Shown: one piece after another, positions 7,051 through 14,073 of the stretch
How positions within the stretch are numbered: position 1 is the first letter of the stretch
How the letters are laid out: every line of letters begins with the position of its first letter
Assembly: GCA_046728155.1 (NCBI GenBank)
Contig: JBKPDY010000101.1
Span: 1 to 19,154 of the forward strand
DNA: 19,154 bases
Origin: CAWDLX01 sp046728155
Lineage (GTDB): Bacteria > Actinomycetota > Actinomycetes > Mycobacteriales > Micromonosporaceae
Reading direction: 5' to 3'
The notes under the pieces: model-generated
Databases searched by the model: none
What the model was told of the DNA's origin: nothing
The model's input: only the letters and a program-made list of their open reading frames with translations
Translations under genes and position numbers: made by a program

Positions 7051-7181
7051 CCGAGCCGACAGCGAGTGAGCATCGCAGGGCCGTCAGGCCTATTCCGGGG
7101 TCCCCGCGGAGACGTGGAGCGAAGCGGAGCGTCTCCATGGGGTGGAAGGTGCGGAGCGAGCGCGGAGGCGAGCCGACATGA
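7047..7181 (+). CDS. Mini-ORF bridging ATPase and permease genes (44 aa)
   Basis: The frame begins at an ATG overlapping the ATPase stop (ATGA at 7047-7050). It runs 44 codons and ends in a TGA overlapping the ATG of the permease (ATGA at 7178-7181). It starts MTEPTASEHRRAVRPIPG and then becomes Arg/Ser-rich where it crosses the AGCG-type repeat. No family is recognised. Two readings are possible. It may be the old N-terminus of the permease, cut off from its body when the repeat inserted. Or it may be a translated linker that passes ribosomes from the ATPase gene to the permease gene. The product itself may have no function. Confidence 0.3.
   Translation: MTEPTASEHRRAVRPIPGSPRRRGAKRSVSMGWKVRSERGGEPT
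7101..7173. repeat. AGCG-rich intergenic repeat with stem-loop
   Basis: GGAGACG (7108-7114) pairs with CGTCTCC (7130-7136) around a 15-base loop. The segment contains GGAGCGAAGCGGAGCG (7116-7131) and then a related run GGAGCGAGCGCGGAGGCGAGC split over 7153-7173. Short purine-rich AGCG repeats of this kind are scattered in intergenic DNA of several actinobacteria (recollection, not searched). Here one sits inside an operon, between the ATPase and the first permease, and supplies the GGAGG that acts as the permease ribosome binding site. Confidence 0.5.
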
Positions 7182-8206
7182 CCGGGCTTACCCTGGCCGG
7201 GACAAGGCAGCGCCGGCTTCTCGAGCGGGCATCGCGGGCACGCGAACTGGGCATCCTGGCGGTCGTGGCGCTCGTTTTCGTCATCGCCACAGCGAAGAAT
7301 CCGAACTTCGCCAGTGGAGACAGCATCCAGCAGCTTCTCGCTGGCGCGTCGATCATCGCACTGCTCGGAGCGGGCGAGACGCTGGTCATCGTCACACGGA
7401 ACGTCGACCTGTCGGTCGGCTCCGTGCTGGGCCTGTCGGCCTACATCGTGGGTCTTATCTTCGTCCACAACCCCGGCGTACCGATGGTCGTGCCGTACGT
7501 GGTGGGCATCGGCGTGGGAACCGCGTGTGGTGTCGTGAATGGTCTCGTCACGACGGTGCTCCGGGTGCCGAGCCTGGTCGTGACGCTGGCGGCGCTCTAC
7601 GTCATCCGAGGCGTCGACGCTCTTATCGCGGGCGGCAAGCAGATCGATCCGTTCAGCGTCCCAGCCAGCTTCCAGATAATCGGTCACGCCGATATCTTCA
7701 ACGTCCCATGGTTGTTCATCGTGGTCATCGCGATCATCGGTGCCGTGGCGTACATGATGCGGTCGTTCCGCAGCTTCCGGGACCTCTACGCGGTCGGCTC
7801 GAACCCGCAGGCGGCGGAGTTGGCGGGAGTGCCGACGGGCAAGCGGGTGTTCACCGCCTTCGTTGTCAGTGGCGCTCTCGCCGGTCTCGGCGGAACATTG
7901 TATCTGGCTCAGTACGCGACGGTGAACTCGATCGTGGGGACGGGATACGAGCTCAGGGTTGTCGCAGCCGTGGTGGTGGGCGGTGTGGCGATATTCGGGG
8001 GCAGCGGCACCGTGCTTGGCGCGGCGTTGGGTGCGTTACTGCTCAATACGATCACGCAGGCTCTGGTCGCGACGCAGGTTTCGGCGTTCTGGCAGTTGGC
8101 CGTGGCCGGTGCGCTGCTGCTGGCCGCGATCGCGTTCGACCGCTTCGTTTCGCTGCGGATGAGCCGCGCCCTGCTGACCGGAAGGGGTGCACACCGTGAC
8201 ATCTGA
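7178..8206 (+). CDS. Sugar ABC transporter permease 1 (CUT2)
   Basis: This integral membrane subunit of the rhamnose importer has 342 aa, in the normal range for the BPD_transp_2 family. ATG 7178 has GGAGG (7164-7168) nine bases upstream; the longer frame from 7142 would read through the repeat. Hydrophobic segments run along the chain (ELGILAVVALVFVIATA, PYVVGIGVGTACGVVNG, WLFIVVIAIIGAVAYM, and others; roughly 8-10 helices). Family motifs seen are TLVIVTRNVDLSVGSVLGLS near the start, the cytoplasmic coupling loop AVGSNPQAAELAGVPTGK, and VVVGGVAIFGGSGTVLGA. Its partner is the second permease, which it overlaps slightly. It corresponds to RhaP or RhaQ in the Rhizobium naming. Confidence 0.93.
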   Translation: MTGLTLAGTRQRRLLERASRARELGILAVVALVFVIATAKNPNFASGDSIQQLLAGASIIALLGAGETLVIVTRNVDLSVGSVLGLSAYIVGLIFVHNPGVPMVVPYVVGIGVGTACGVVNGLVTTVLRVPSLVVTLAALYVIRGVDALIAGGKQIDPFSVPASFQIIGHADIFNVPWLFIVVIAIIGAVAYMMRSFRSFRDLYAVGSNPQAAELAGVPTGKRVFTAFVVSGALAGLGGTLYLAQYATVNSIVGTGYELRVVAAVVVGGVAIFGGSGTVLGAALGALLLNTITQALVATQVSAFWQLAVAGALLLAAIAFDRFVSLRMSRALLTGRGAHRDI

Positions 8207-9323
8207 CATCGATCGAACCCGCGTGGGTGCGCCGCCGCAACCGCACACCCGGCCGGGATCCATATTGATCCGGGCGCGGTCCTTGCTGCGCTGGGAAGCC
8301 GCGCTCATCGGTCTGTTGGCGCTGACGATCGTCTACGGGCTCAGCGCCTCGCCATACTTCCTGTCGAGCTCGGATGTGTTCTTCATCGGCCTCAATGTCG
8401 GCGAGGTCGCCATCATGGCGCTGCCGCTGGCTCTCATCGTCATCACGGGCGAGATCGACCTGTCGGTGGCTTCGATGCTTGGCCTCTCCTCCACTTTACT
8501 GGGCTATCTCTACGAGCACCATTGGTCGATCTGGCCCGCGATGGCGCTTGTGCTGATCGTCGGTGCGGCGGGAGGTGCGCTCAACGGCATTCTCGTGACC
8601 GGCCTTGGACTGCCGTCCATCGCCGTGACCATCGGTACACTTACCCTGTTCCGTGGCATCGCGGAGATCATCCTCGGCAGCGCATCCGTGACCGGTTTCC
8701 CGATATCCCTGACCAATATCGGTATCTTCCCTGTGCCGGGCACCAACGTCGCCTACTCGGCGGCGATCTTCCTTGTCCTGGCTGTTGTGTTCGGGATCGT
8801 CCTGCACGCGACGACAGTCGGGCGATCCATCTTCGCCATCGGCCTACAGAGCGAAGCCGCTCGTTTCTCGGGCGTCCGAGTCAAGCGAATCAAGTTCTGG
8901 CTCTTCGTAACCTCCGGTGCGATCTGCGCGTTCGCCGGCATTCTGTGGACGTTCCGCTTCAACACGTCGCGCTTTGACGCGGGAACCGGACTCGAGCTGA
9001 GCGTTGTCGCGGTCGTGCTTCTCGGTGGTATCTCGATCTTCGGTGGTCGTGGCAGCATCCTCGGCGTCGTCCTCGGGGTGGCGATCCTGGCCTGCCTTCG
9101 AGATGCCCTGACGCTCGTCAATGTCTCGGCTCAGGTTCAGAACATTATCACCGGGGCTCTCCTACTGGTCAGCGTAGTGGTCCCCAATGCACCAGACGCG
9201 CTGCGCCGGCTCCGACGTGCCGTGCGCGGGCGATCCGACGCACCACCAAGCGCGGCCGCCCCACACCCAGCAGGGCTGACCGCGGAACCAACGGCACCGC
9301 CGACCTCAATCACGGCTCGCTGA
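8196..9323 (+). CDS. Sugar ABC transporter permease 2 (CUT2)
   Basis: This second membrane subunit of the same importer has 375 aa. I take GTG 8196 as the start because GAAGGGG (8181-8187) lies eight bases upstream. The earlier GTG at 8187 falls inside that sequence and lacks its own site. The start overlaps the end of permease 1. Motifs parallel permease 1: LALIVITGEIDLSVASMLGLS, the coupling loop AIGLQSEAARFSGVRVKR, and VVLLGGISIFGGRGSILG. Several hydrophobic helices lie between them. The C-terminal 50 residues are Pro/Ala/Arg-rich and probably a flexible cytoplasmic tail. A gap of 58 bases separates it from the binding-protein gene, and no separate promoter is evident there. Confidence 0.93.
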   Translation: MTSDIDRTRVGAPPQPHTRPGSILIRARSLLRWEAALIGLLALTIVYGLSASPYFLSSSDVFFIGLNVGEVAIMALPLALIVITGEIDLSVASMLGLSSTLLGYLYEHHWSIWPAMALVLIVGAAGGALNGILVTGLGLPSIAVTIGTLTLFRGIAEIILGSASVTGFPISLTNIGIFPVPGTNVAYSAAIFLVLAVVFGIVLHATTVGRSIFAIGLQSEAARFSGVRVKRIKFWLFVTSGAICAFAGILWTFRFNTSRFDAGTGLELSVVAVVLLGGISIFGGRGSILGVVLGVAILACLRDALTLVNVSAQVQNIITGALLLVSVVVPNAPDALRRLRRAVRGRSDAPPSAAAPHPAGLTAEPTAPPTSITAR

Positions 9324-9381
9324 GGGGGAGTACGGCGAGCGCATCCACCGGAGTTGCTTCGACATACGAAAGGAACCCCTC

Positions 9382-10434
9382 ATGTCCCTACCTAAGCGCG
9401 GCCTTTTTTCGGCCGTGGCCGCCGCCGCGAGCATTCTCGTGCTGGTGCCGGGGTGCTCCAGCTCGTCAACCCCCACGGCCAGAGCCACCAGGCCGGACGG
9501 GCTCAAGCAGAACCTGGTGATCTACTACATCCCCAAGGACACGAACAACCCATACGAGGTGATCGCCGACCAGGGCGGCTCGGACGGAGCCGCCGAATTC
9601 GGCGGCAAGGTCGTGGTGAGCAGCGGCACCGAGGACACGGCGGCGGCTCAGATTCCTTCCATTCAGGCCGCCATCCAGGCGCACGCGGACGCGATCGTCA
9701 TCGCCGGCAACGACCCGACAGCACTGTGCCCGTCGCTGGCCCAGGCGCAGGCCGCCGGAATCGTTGTGGTGTCATTCGACTCGGATGTCCAGTGCCCCAA
9801 CCACCTCTTCATCAACCAGGCCGATACTGAGACGATCGGCCGGTCGCAAGTTGACCTGCTGGCCAAGGAGATCAACAGCACGGGCGAGATCGCGATCCTC
9901 TCGGCCGCCGCCACCGCCACCAACCAGAACGCCTGGATCGGCTACATGAAGGACCAGCTCAAGAAGTACCCGGACATGAAGCTCGTCGACACCGTCTACG
10001 GCAACGACGATCCGGCCACGTCCCTGACGGTGTTGCAGGGCCTGCTCACGGCGCATCCGAACCTGCGGGGCATCATCTCGCCCACGACGGTAGGAATCTC
10101 CACCGCGGCTCAGTACCTGGACACCCACAAGGAGCTGTTGAGCAAGATTACCTTGACGGGCCTTGGTCTTCCGTCGCAGATGAAGCAGTACGTCCTTGAC
10201 GGCACCGTCAAGGAGTTCGCCCTGTGGAACCCGCACGACCTGGGCTACCTCGCCGCATACGCGGCCGCGGGCCTGTCGTCCGGCACTTTCAAGCTCGAGC
10301 CGGGCGCCAAGTTCACAGCCGGCAAACTCAAGGAGTACACGGTCCTTCCGGCAGCTGGTAGCACCGGACCATCGGTGGTGCTCGGACCGCCGCAGGTCTT
10401 CGACAAGAACAACGTCAGCAACTTCAACTTCTAG
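9382..10434 (+). CDS. Rhamnose-binding lipoprotein (CUT2 substrate-binding protein)
   Basis: This extracytoplasmic receptor of the importer has 350 aa. ATG 9382 is preceded by GAAAGGA at a suitable distance. The N-terminus is a lipoprotein signal: basic start (PKRG), hydrophobic stretch, then LVPGC with the lipidated Cys at residue 25, followed by a Ser/Thr linker. The mature part begins NLVIYYIPKDTNNPYEVIAD and shows the periplasmic-binding (Peripla_BP_4) pattern: DAIVIAGNDPTAL, VVSFDSDVQCPNHLFINQAD, and GIISPTTVGISTAAQYLD. It is related to RhaS-type and LsrB-type binding proteins. In Gram-positive cells it would be anchored to the outer face of the membrane beside the two permeases. Rhamnose as ligand is inferred from the operon. 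A strong stem-loop follows 14 bases after the stop. Confidence 0.93.
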   Translation: MSLPKRGLFSAVAAAASILVLVPGCSSSSTPTARATRPDGLKQNLVIYYIPKDTNNPYEVIADQGGSDGAAEFGGKVVVSSGTEDTAAAQIPSIQAAIQAHADAIVIAGNDPTALCPSLAQAQAAGIVVVSFDSDVQCPNHLFINQADTETIGRSQVDLLAKEINSTGEIAILSAAATATNQNAWIGYMKDQLKKYPDMKLVDTVYGNDDPATSLTVLQGLLTAHPNLRGIISPTTVGISTAAQYLDTHKELLSKITLTGLGLPSQMKQYVLDGTVKEFALWNPHDLGYLAAYAAAGLSSGTFKLEPGAKFTAGKLKEYTVLPAAGSTGPSVVLGPPQVFDKNNVSNFNF

Positions 10435-10448
10435 ATCACGGCAACGGC

Positions 10449-10489
10449 GCTGGCACGACGCGGGAGTAGAACACCCGCGCCGTGTCAGC
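10449..10489 (+). terminator. Strong intra-operon stem-loop after the binding-protein gene
   Basis: The 16-base arm at 10449-10464 (GCTGGCACGACGCGGG) pairs with 10474-10489 (CCCGCGCCGTGTCAGC), with one mismatch and one G-U pair, around a 9-base loop. There is no T-run. It lies between the stop of the lipoprotein gene and the mutarotase ribosome binding site. Inference: it is an attenuating or 3'-end-protecting structure that lets the binding protein be made in excess over the enzymes, as described for several sugar ABC operons, rather than a full stop. Confidence 0.6.
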
Positions 10490-10507
10490 ACCCGGAAGGA
10501 CGGCATG

Positions 10508-10828
10508 ATGCGGCGCGTGTGCTTTCGACTGCAGCTCGACTCGCTGCGGCTGGACGAGTATCGGCGCCGTCATACCGAGGTCTGGCCAGAGATGCGGACC
10601 GCGCTGACCGCCGCCGGTTGGCGCAACTACTCCCTGTTCCTCGCCGAAGACGGGCAACTGATCGGCTACCTGGAGTGCGATGACTTCGACGCGGCGCAGG
10701 CGGCCATGGCGGCGACTGAGGTCAACGCCCGGTGGCAGGCCGAGATGGCGACCTTCTTCGTCGAGCTGGGCGATCAGCGTCCGGACGAAGGGATCCGGCC
10801 GCTCACTGAGGTCTTCCATCTGGACTGA
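10508..10828 (+). CDS. rhaM: L-rhamnose mutarotase
   Basis: This cytoplasmic enzyme interconverts the alpha and beta anomers of L-rhamnose so that the isomerase receives its preferred form. It has 106 aa, close to the roughly 104 of E. coli RhaM. Two adjacent ATG codons are possible (10505, 10508). GGAAGGA at 10494-10500 is four bases from the first and seven from the second, and family members usually begin MRR, so I prefer 10508. Family signature: FRLQLDSLRLDEYRRRHTEV then WPEM, containing the conserved His. This is followed by NYSLFLAEDGQLIGYLE and the Trp-containing ARWQAEMATFF. It precedes the rhamnose isomerase by 45 bases. The ferredoxin-like small fold is expected from the family. Confidence 0.93.
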   Translation: MRRVCFRLQLDSLRLDEYRRRHTEVWPEMRTALTAAGWRNYSLFLAEDGQLIGYLECDDFDAAQAAMAATEVNARWQAEMATFFVELGDQRPDEGIRPLTEVFHLD

Positions 10829-10873
10829 TATGAAGAGACCGCGCTGCCAGGCAATGACGACGGAGGCACGACC

Positions 10874-12043
10874 GTGACAACTGACAACAACGCCGCGCGG
10901 GCGGTACTGTGGACGCAGGCGATCGAGCTACCGTCGTGGGCATTCGGGAACTCCGGCACCCGGTTCAAGGTGTTCGCCCAGGCTGGTGTGCCGCGTAACC
11001 CGTACGAGAAGATCGCCGACGCGGCTCAGGTGCACACGTATACCGGCGTCGCGCGTAGCGTTGCGCTGCACATCCCGTGGGATCGAGTCGACGACTACGC
11101 CGCGCTGTCGTCGTATGCCGAGGATCTGGGTGTCCACATCGGAGCCATCAACTCCAATGTCTTCCAGGACGACGACTACAAACTGGGCTCCGTCACCCAT
11201 CCCGATCGGCGGGTGCGCCGCAAGGCGACCGACCATCTGCTGGAGTGCCTCGACACCATGGATGCCACCGGCTCACGCGACCTGAAGCTCTGGTTCTCCG
11301 ACGGTACGAACTACCCGGGGCAGGACGACATCGTCGCCCGGCAGGACCGTCTCTCCGAAGCGCTGTATGAGGTGTACGAGCGTCTCGGCGAGAACCAGCG
11401 CATGCTGCTCGAGTACAAGCTGTTCGAACCCGCCTTCTACACCATGGACGTGCCCGACTGGGGCACGGCGTACGCGCACTGCCTGAGCCTGGGCGACAGG
11501 GCCCAGGTCGTCGTCGACACCGGCCACCATGCGCCGGGGACGAACATCGAGTTCATCGTCGCGATCCTGCTGCGGGCCGGTAAACTCGGCGGCTTCGACT
11601 TCAACTCGCGGTTCTACGCTGACGACGACCTCATGGTCGGATCCGCCGACCCGTTCCAGCTGTTCCGCATCATGTACGAGGTGCGCCGAGGTGGCGGGTT
11701 GGATCCGGCCGCCGGAATCGCCTTCATGCTCGATCAGTGCCACAACATTGAACCCAAGATTCCCGGGCAGATCCGCTCGGTGATGAACGTCCAGGAGGCT
11801 ACGGCGAAGGCGCTGTTGGTCGACACCGACGCATTACGTGCGGCGCAGCAGAGTGGAGACGTCCTGGGCGCCAACGGGGCGCTCATGGACGCGTTCAACA
11901 CCGACGTACGCCCGTTACTGGTCGGTTTGCGCGAAGAGCAGGGACTAGCGCCGGACCCCATGGCCGCGTACGCCGCGTCCGGCTACGCGGAAAAGATCAT
12001 CGCGGAGCGGGTCGGCGGCACCCAGGCGGGATGGGGGGCGTGA
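10874..12043 (+). CDS. rhaI: L-rhamnose isomerase (Pseudomonas stutzeri-type RhaI)
   Basis: It converts L-rhamnose to L-rhamnulose in the cytoplasm and is metal-dependent; 389 aa, TIM-barrel family. GTG 10874 follows GGAGG (10862-10866) by seven bases. Compared with remembered P. stutzeri L-RhI, it keeps H66 (LHIPWD), E180 and K182 (EYKLFEPAFY), D215 and H218 (VVDTGHHAP), D250 and D252 (YADDDL) and D287 (MLDQCHN). The spacing from E180 through D252 is identical and D287 is one residue closer. The exception is position 242. The ligand His281 of the reference (GGFHFND) is Asp here (GGFDFNS), which may be a feature of the Gram-positive subgroup or may change metal preference. It overlaps the next gene. 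The function is well supported by the neighbouring mutarotase, kinase and aldolase. Confidence 0.94.
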   Translation: MTTDNNAARAVLWTQAIELPSWAFGNSGTRFKVFAQAGVPRNPYEKIADAAQVHTYTGVARSVALHIPWDRVDDYAALSSYAEDLGVHIGAINSNVFQDDDYKLGSVTHPDRRVRRKATDHLLECLDTMDATGSRDLKLWFSDGTNYPGQDDIVARQDRLSEALYEVYERLGENQRMLLEYKLFEPAFYTMDVPDWGTAYAHCLSLGDRAQVVVDTGHHAPGTNIEFIVAILLRAGKLGGFDFNSRFYADDDLMVGSADPFQLFRIMYEVRRGGGLDPAAGIAFMLDQCHNIEPKIPGQIRSVMNVQEATAKALLVDTDALRAAQQSGDVLGANGALMDAFNTDVRPLLVGLREEQGLAPDPMAAYAASGYAEKIIAERVGGTQAGWGA

Positions 12044-14073
12044 CGATGCCGTCCACTGTGGATGAGCTAGTGGCGCGCAGCAACCGGCTCGGCGCCGATC
12101 CTCGCAATACCAATTACGCCGGGGGCAACACCTCCGCCAAGGGCGTTGATCGCGACCCGGTGACCGGGGACGATGTCGAACTGTTGTGGGTCAAAGGATC
12201 CGGCGGCGATCTCGGCACGTTGACGCCGAGCGGGTTGGCCGTACTCCGGCTGGACCGGCTGCGCTCGCTAGTGAGCGGCTACCCCGGGGTCGAACGCGAG
12301 GACGAGATGGTGGCCGCCTTCGACTACTGCCTTCACGGGCGGGGCGGAGCCGCGCCCTCGATCGACACCGCCATGCATGGTCTCGTCGAGGCCCAACACG
12401 TCGACCACCTGCACCCGGACGCGGGGCTCGCCCTCGCCACGGCGGCCGATGGCGAGGCGCTGACCAAGGAATGCTTCGGCGACCGGGTCGTCTGGGTGCC
12501 ATGGCGCCGGCCCGGATTCCAGCTGGGCTTGGACATCGCGGCGGTCAGGCGGGCGCATCCAGCGGCGATAGGCGTTGTCCTCGGTGGACACGGCATTACG
12601 GCCTGGGGACGCACAAGTGCCGAGTGCGAGGCGAATTCGCACGACATCATCTCCACCGCGCAGGCGTTCATCGACGAGCGCGGCGGCCCGGAGCCATTCG
12701 GGCCGGTCGTGCATGAGCCGCTCTCCGACGGGGAGCGACGAGAGCGGGCAGCCGCGCTGGGGCCGGTGATTCGCGGACTGGCCTCGACCGACCGGCGTCA
12801 GGTCGGCCACTTCAACGATTCCCTGGTCGTGCTCGACTTCCTCTCCCGGGCCGGCCACCCCGCACTCGCGGCGCTGGGCACGTCGTGTCCGGATCACTTC
12901 CTGCGGACGAAGGTGCGGCCGATGGTGCTCGACCTGCCGCCGACCACCCCACTCGACGAGATGATTGCGCGTCTCGGCCAAAAGCACGCGGCGTACCGGG
13001 AGGAGTACGCCGCCTACTACGCGCGCCACGCGGACGAATCGTCGCCGCCGATGCGCGGTGCGGACCCCGCTATCGTGATGGTCCCCGGCGTGGGGATGTT
13101 CTCGTACGGCGTGGATAAGCAGACCGCCCGGATGGCAGCTGAGTACTTCGTGAACGCCATCAACGCCATGCGCGGTGCCCAGGCGATCTCGACCTACTCC
13201 CCGATAGACGAGGCGGAGAAGTTCCGGATCGAGTACTGGTCGCTGGAGGAGGCCAAGCTGGCGCGGCTGCCGACGCCGAAGCCGTTGGCCGGCCGGGTCG
13301 CGCTGGTCACCGGGGGCGGCTCCGGCATCGGACGGGCGATCGCGCACCGGCTCGCCGCCGAAGGCGCCTGCGTTGTCGTCGCCGATCGCGAAGGTGACGC
13401 GGCGCTGCGGGTCGCCGGCGAGCTGGGACGGTCCGATGTGGCTATTGGCGTGACCGCGGACGTGACATCCGCCGACGATGTGACCGGTATGATCCGGGCG
13501 GCCGCTGTAGCCTTCGGTGGGCTGGATCTGGTGGTCAACAATGCCGGCCTGTCCGTCTCCAAACCGTTGCTGGAGACGACAGAGGCCGATTGGGATCTCC
13601 AGCACGACGTGATGGCGAAGGGTTCGTTCCTGGTCTCCCGTGAGGCGGCCCGGGTGATGATCGCTCAGGGTGTGGGCGGCGACATCGTGTACATCTCCTC
13701 GAAGAACTCGGTCTTCGCGGGGCCGAACAACGTCGCGTACGGCGCGGCCAAGGCGGACCAGGCGCACCAGGTACGGTTGCTCGCGGCGGAACTCGGCGGC
13801 TATGGCATCCGTGTCAACGGCGTCAACCCCGACGGGGTGGTTCGCGGCTCGGGCATCTTCGCCGGTGGCTGGGGTGCCCGGCGAGCCGCGGTCTACGGCG
13901 TACCCGAGTCGGAGCTCGGCGCCTACTACGGTCAGCGCACGCTGCTCAAGCGGGAGGTGCTTCCCGAGCATGTCGCCAACGCCGTATTCGCGCTGACCGC
14001 GGGCGACCTGTCACACACCACCGGTCTGCACATTCCCGTTGACGCCGGCGTGGCGGCCGCGTTCCTGAGATGA
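12040..14073 (+). CDS. rhaEW: Bifunctional rhamnulose-1-phosphate aldolase / L-lactaldehyde dehydrogenase
   Basis: This two-domain enzyme has 677 aa. Residues about 1-400 are a class II aldolase/adducin domain (NYAGGNTSAKG; zinc ligands probably H123 and H125 in HVDHLHPD, plus H184 in GGHG), which splits L-rhamnulose-1-phosphate into DHAP and L-lactaldehyde. Residues about 417-677 are a short-chain dehydrogenase with the NAD motif TGGGSGIG (424-431), NNAG (500-503), YISSKNS and YGAAK (Y567, K571), which oxidises the lactaldehyde to L-lactate. The fusion is of the YuxG/RhaEW type. Start: GTG 12040 overlaps the isomerase stop (GTGA), as elsewhere in this operon. ATG 12046, six bases after a G-run, is nearly as good, and ATG 12031 is possible. 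Fusion may channel the reactive aldehyde. Confidence 0.94.
   Translation: MTMPSTVDELVARSNRLGADPRNTNYAGGNTSAKGVDRDPVTGDDVELLWVKGSGGDLGTLTPSGLAVLRLDRLRSLVSGYPGVEREDEMVAAFDYCLHGRGGAAPSIDTAMHGLVEAQHVDHLHPDAGLALATAADGEALTKECFGDRVVWVPWRRPGFQLGLDIAAVRRAHPAAIGVVLGGHGITAWGRTSAECEANSHDIISTAQAFIDERGGPEPFGPVVHEPLSDGERRERAAALGPVIRGLASTDRRQVGHFNDSLVVLDFLSRAGHPALAALGTSCPDHFLRTKVRPMVLDLPPTTPLDEMIARLGQKHAAYREEYAAYYARHADESSPPMRGADPAIVMVPGVGMFSYGVDKQTARMAAEYFVNAINAMRGAQAISTYSPIDEAEKFRIEYWSLEEAKLARLPTPKPLAGRVALVTGGGSGIGRAIAHRLAAEGACVVVADREGDAALRVAGELGRSDVAIGVTADVTSADDVTGMIRAAAVAFGGLDLVVNNAGLSVSKPLLETTEADWDLQHDVMAKGSFLVSREAARVMIAQGVGGDIVYISSKNSVFAGPNNVAYGAAKADQAHQVRLLAAELGGYGIRVNGVNPDGVVRGSGIFAGGWGARRAAVYGVPESELGAYYGQRTLLKREVLPEHVANAVFALTAGDLSHTTGLHIPVDAGVAAAFLR

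Noticed and set aside
12268..13971. Long minus-strand open frame (567 codons)
   Set aside because: It lies entirely opposite the aldolase/dehydrogenase gene, and its composition (Arg, His, Asp, Val runs) is that of a reverse-frame shadow in high-GC DNA. No domain is seen.
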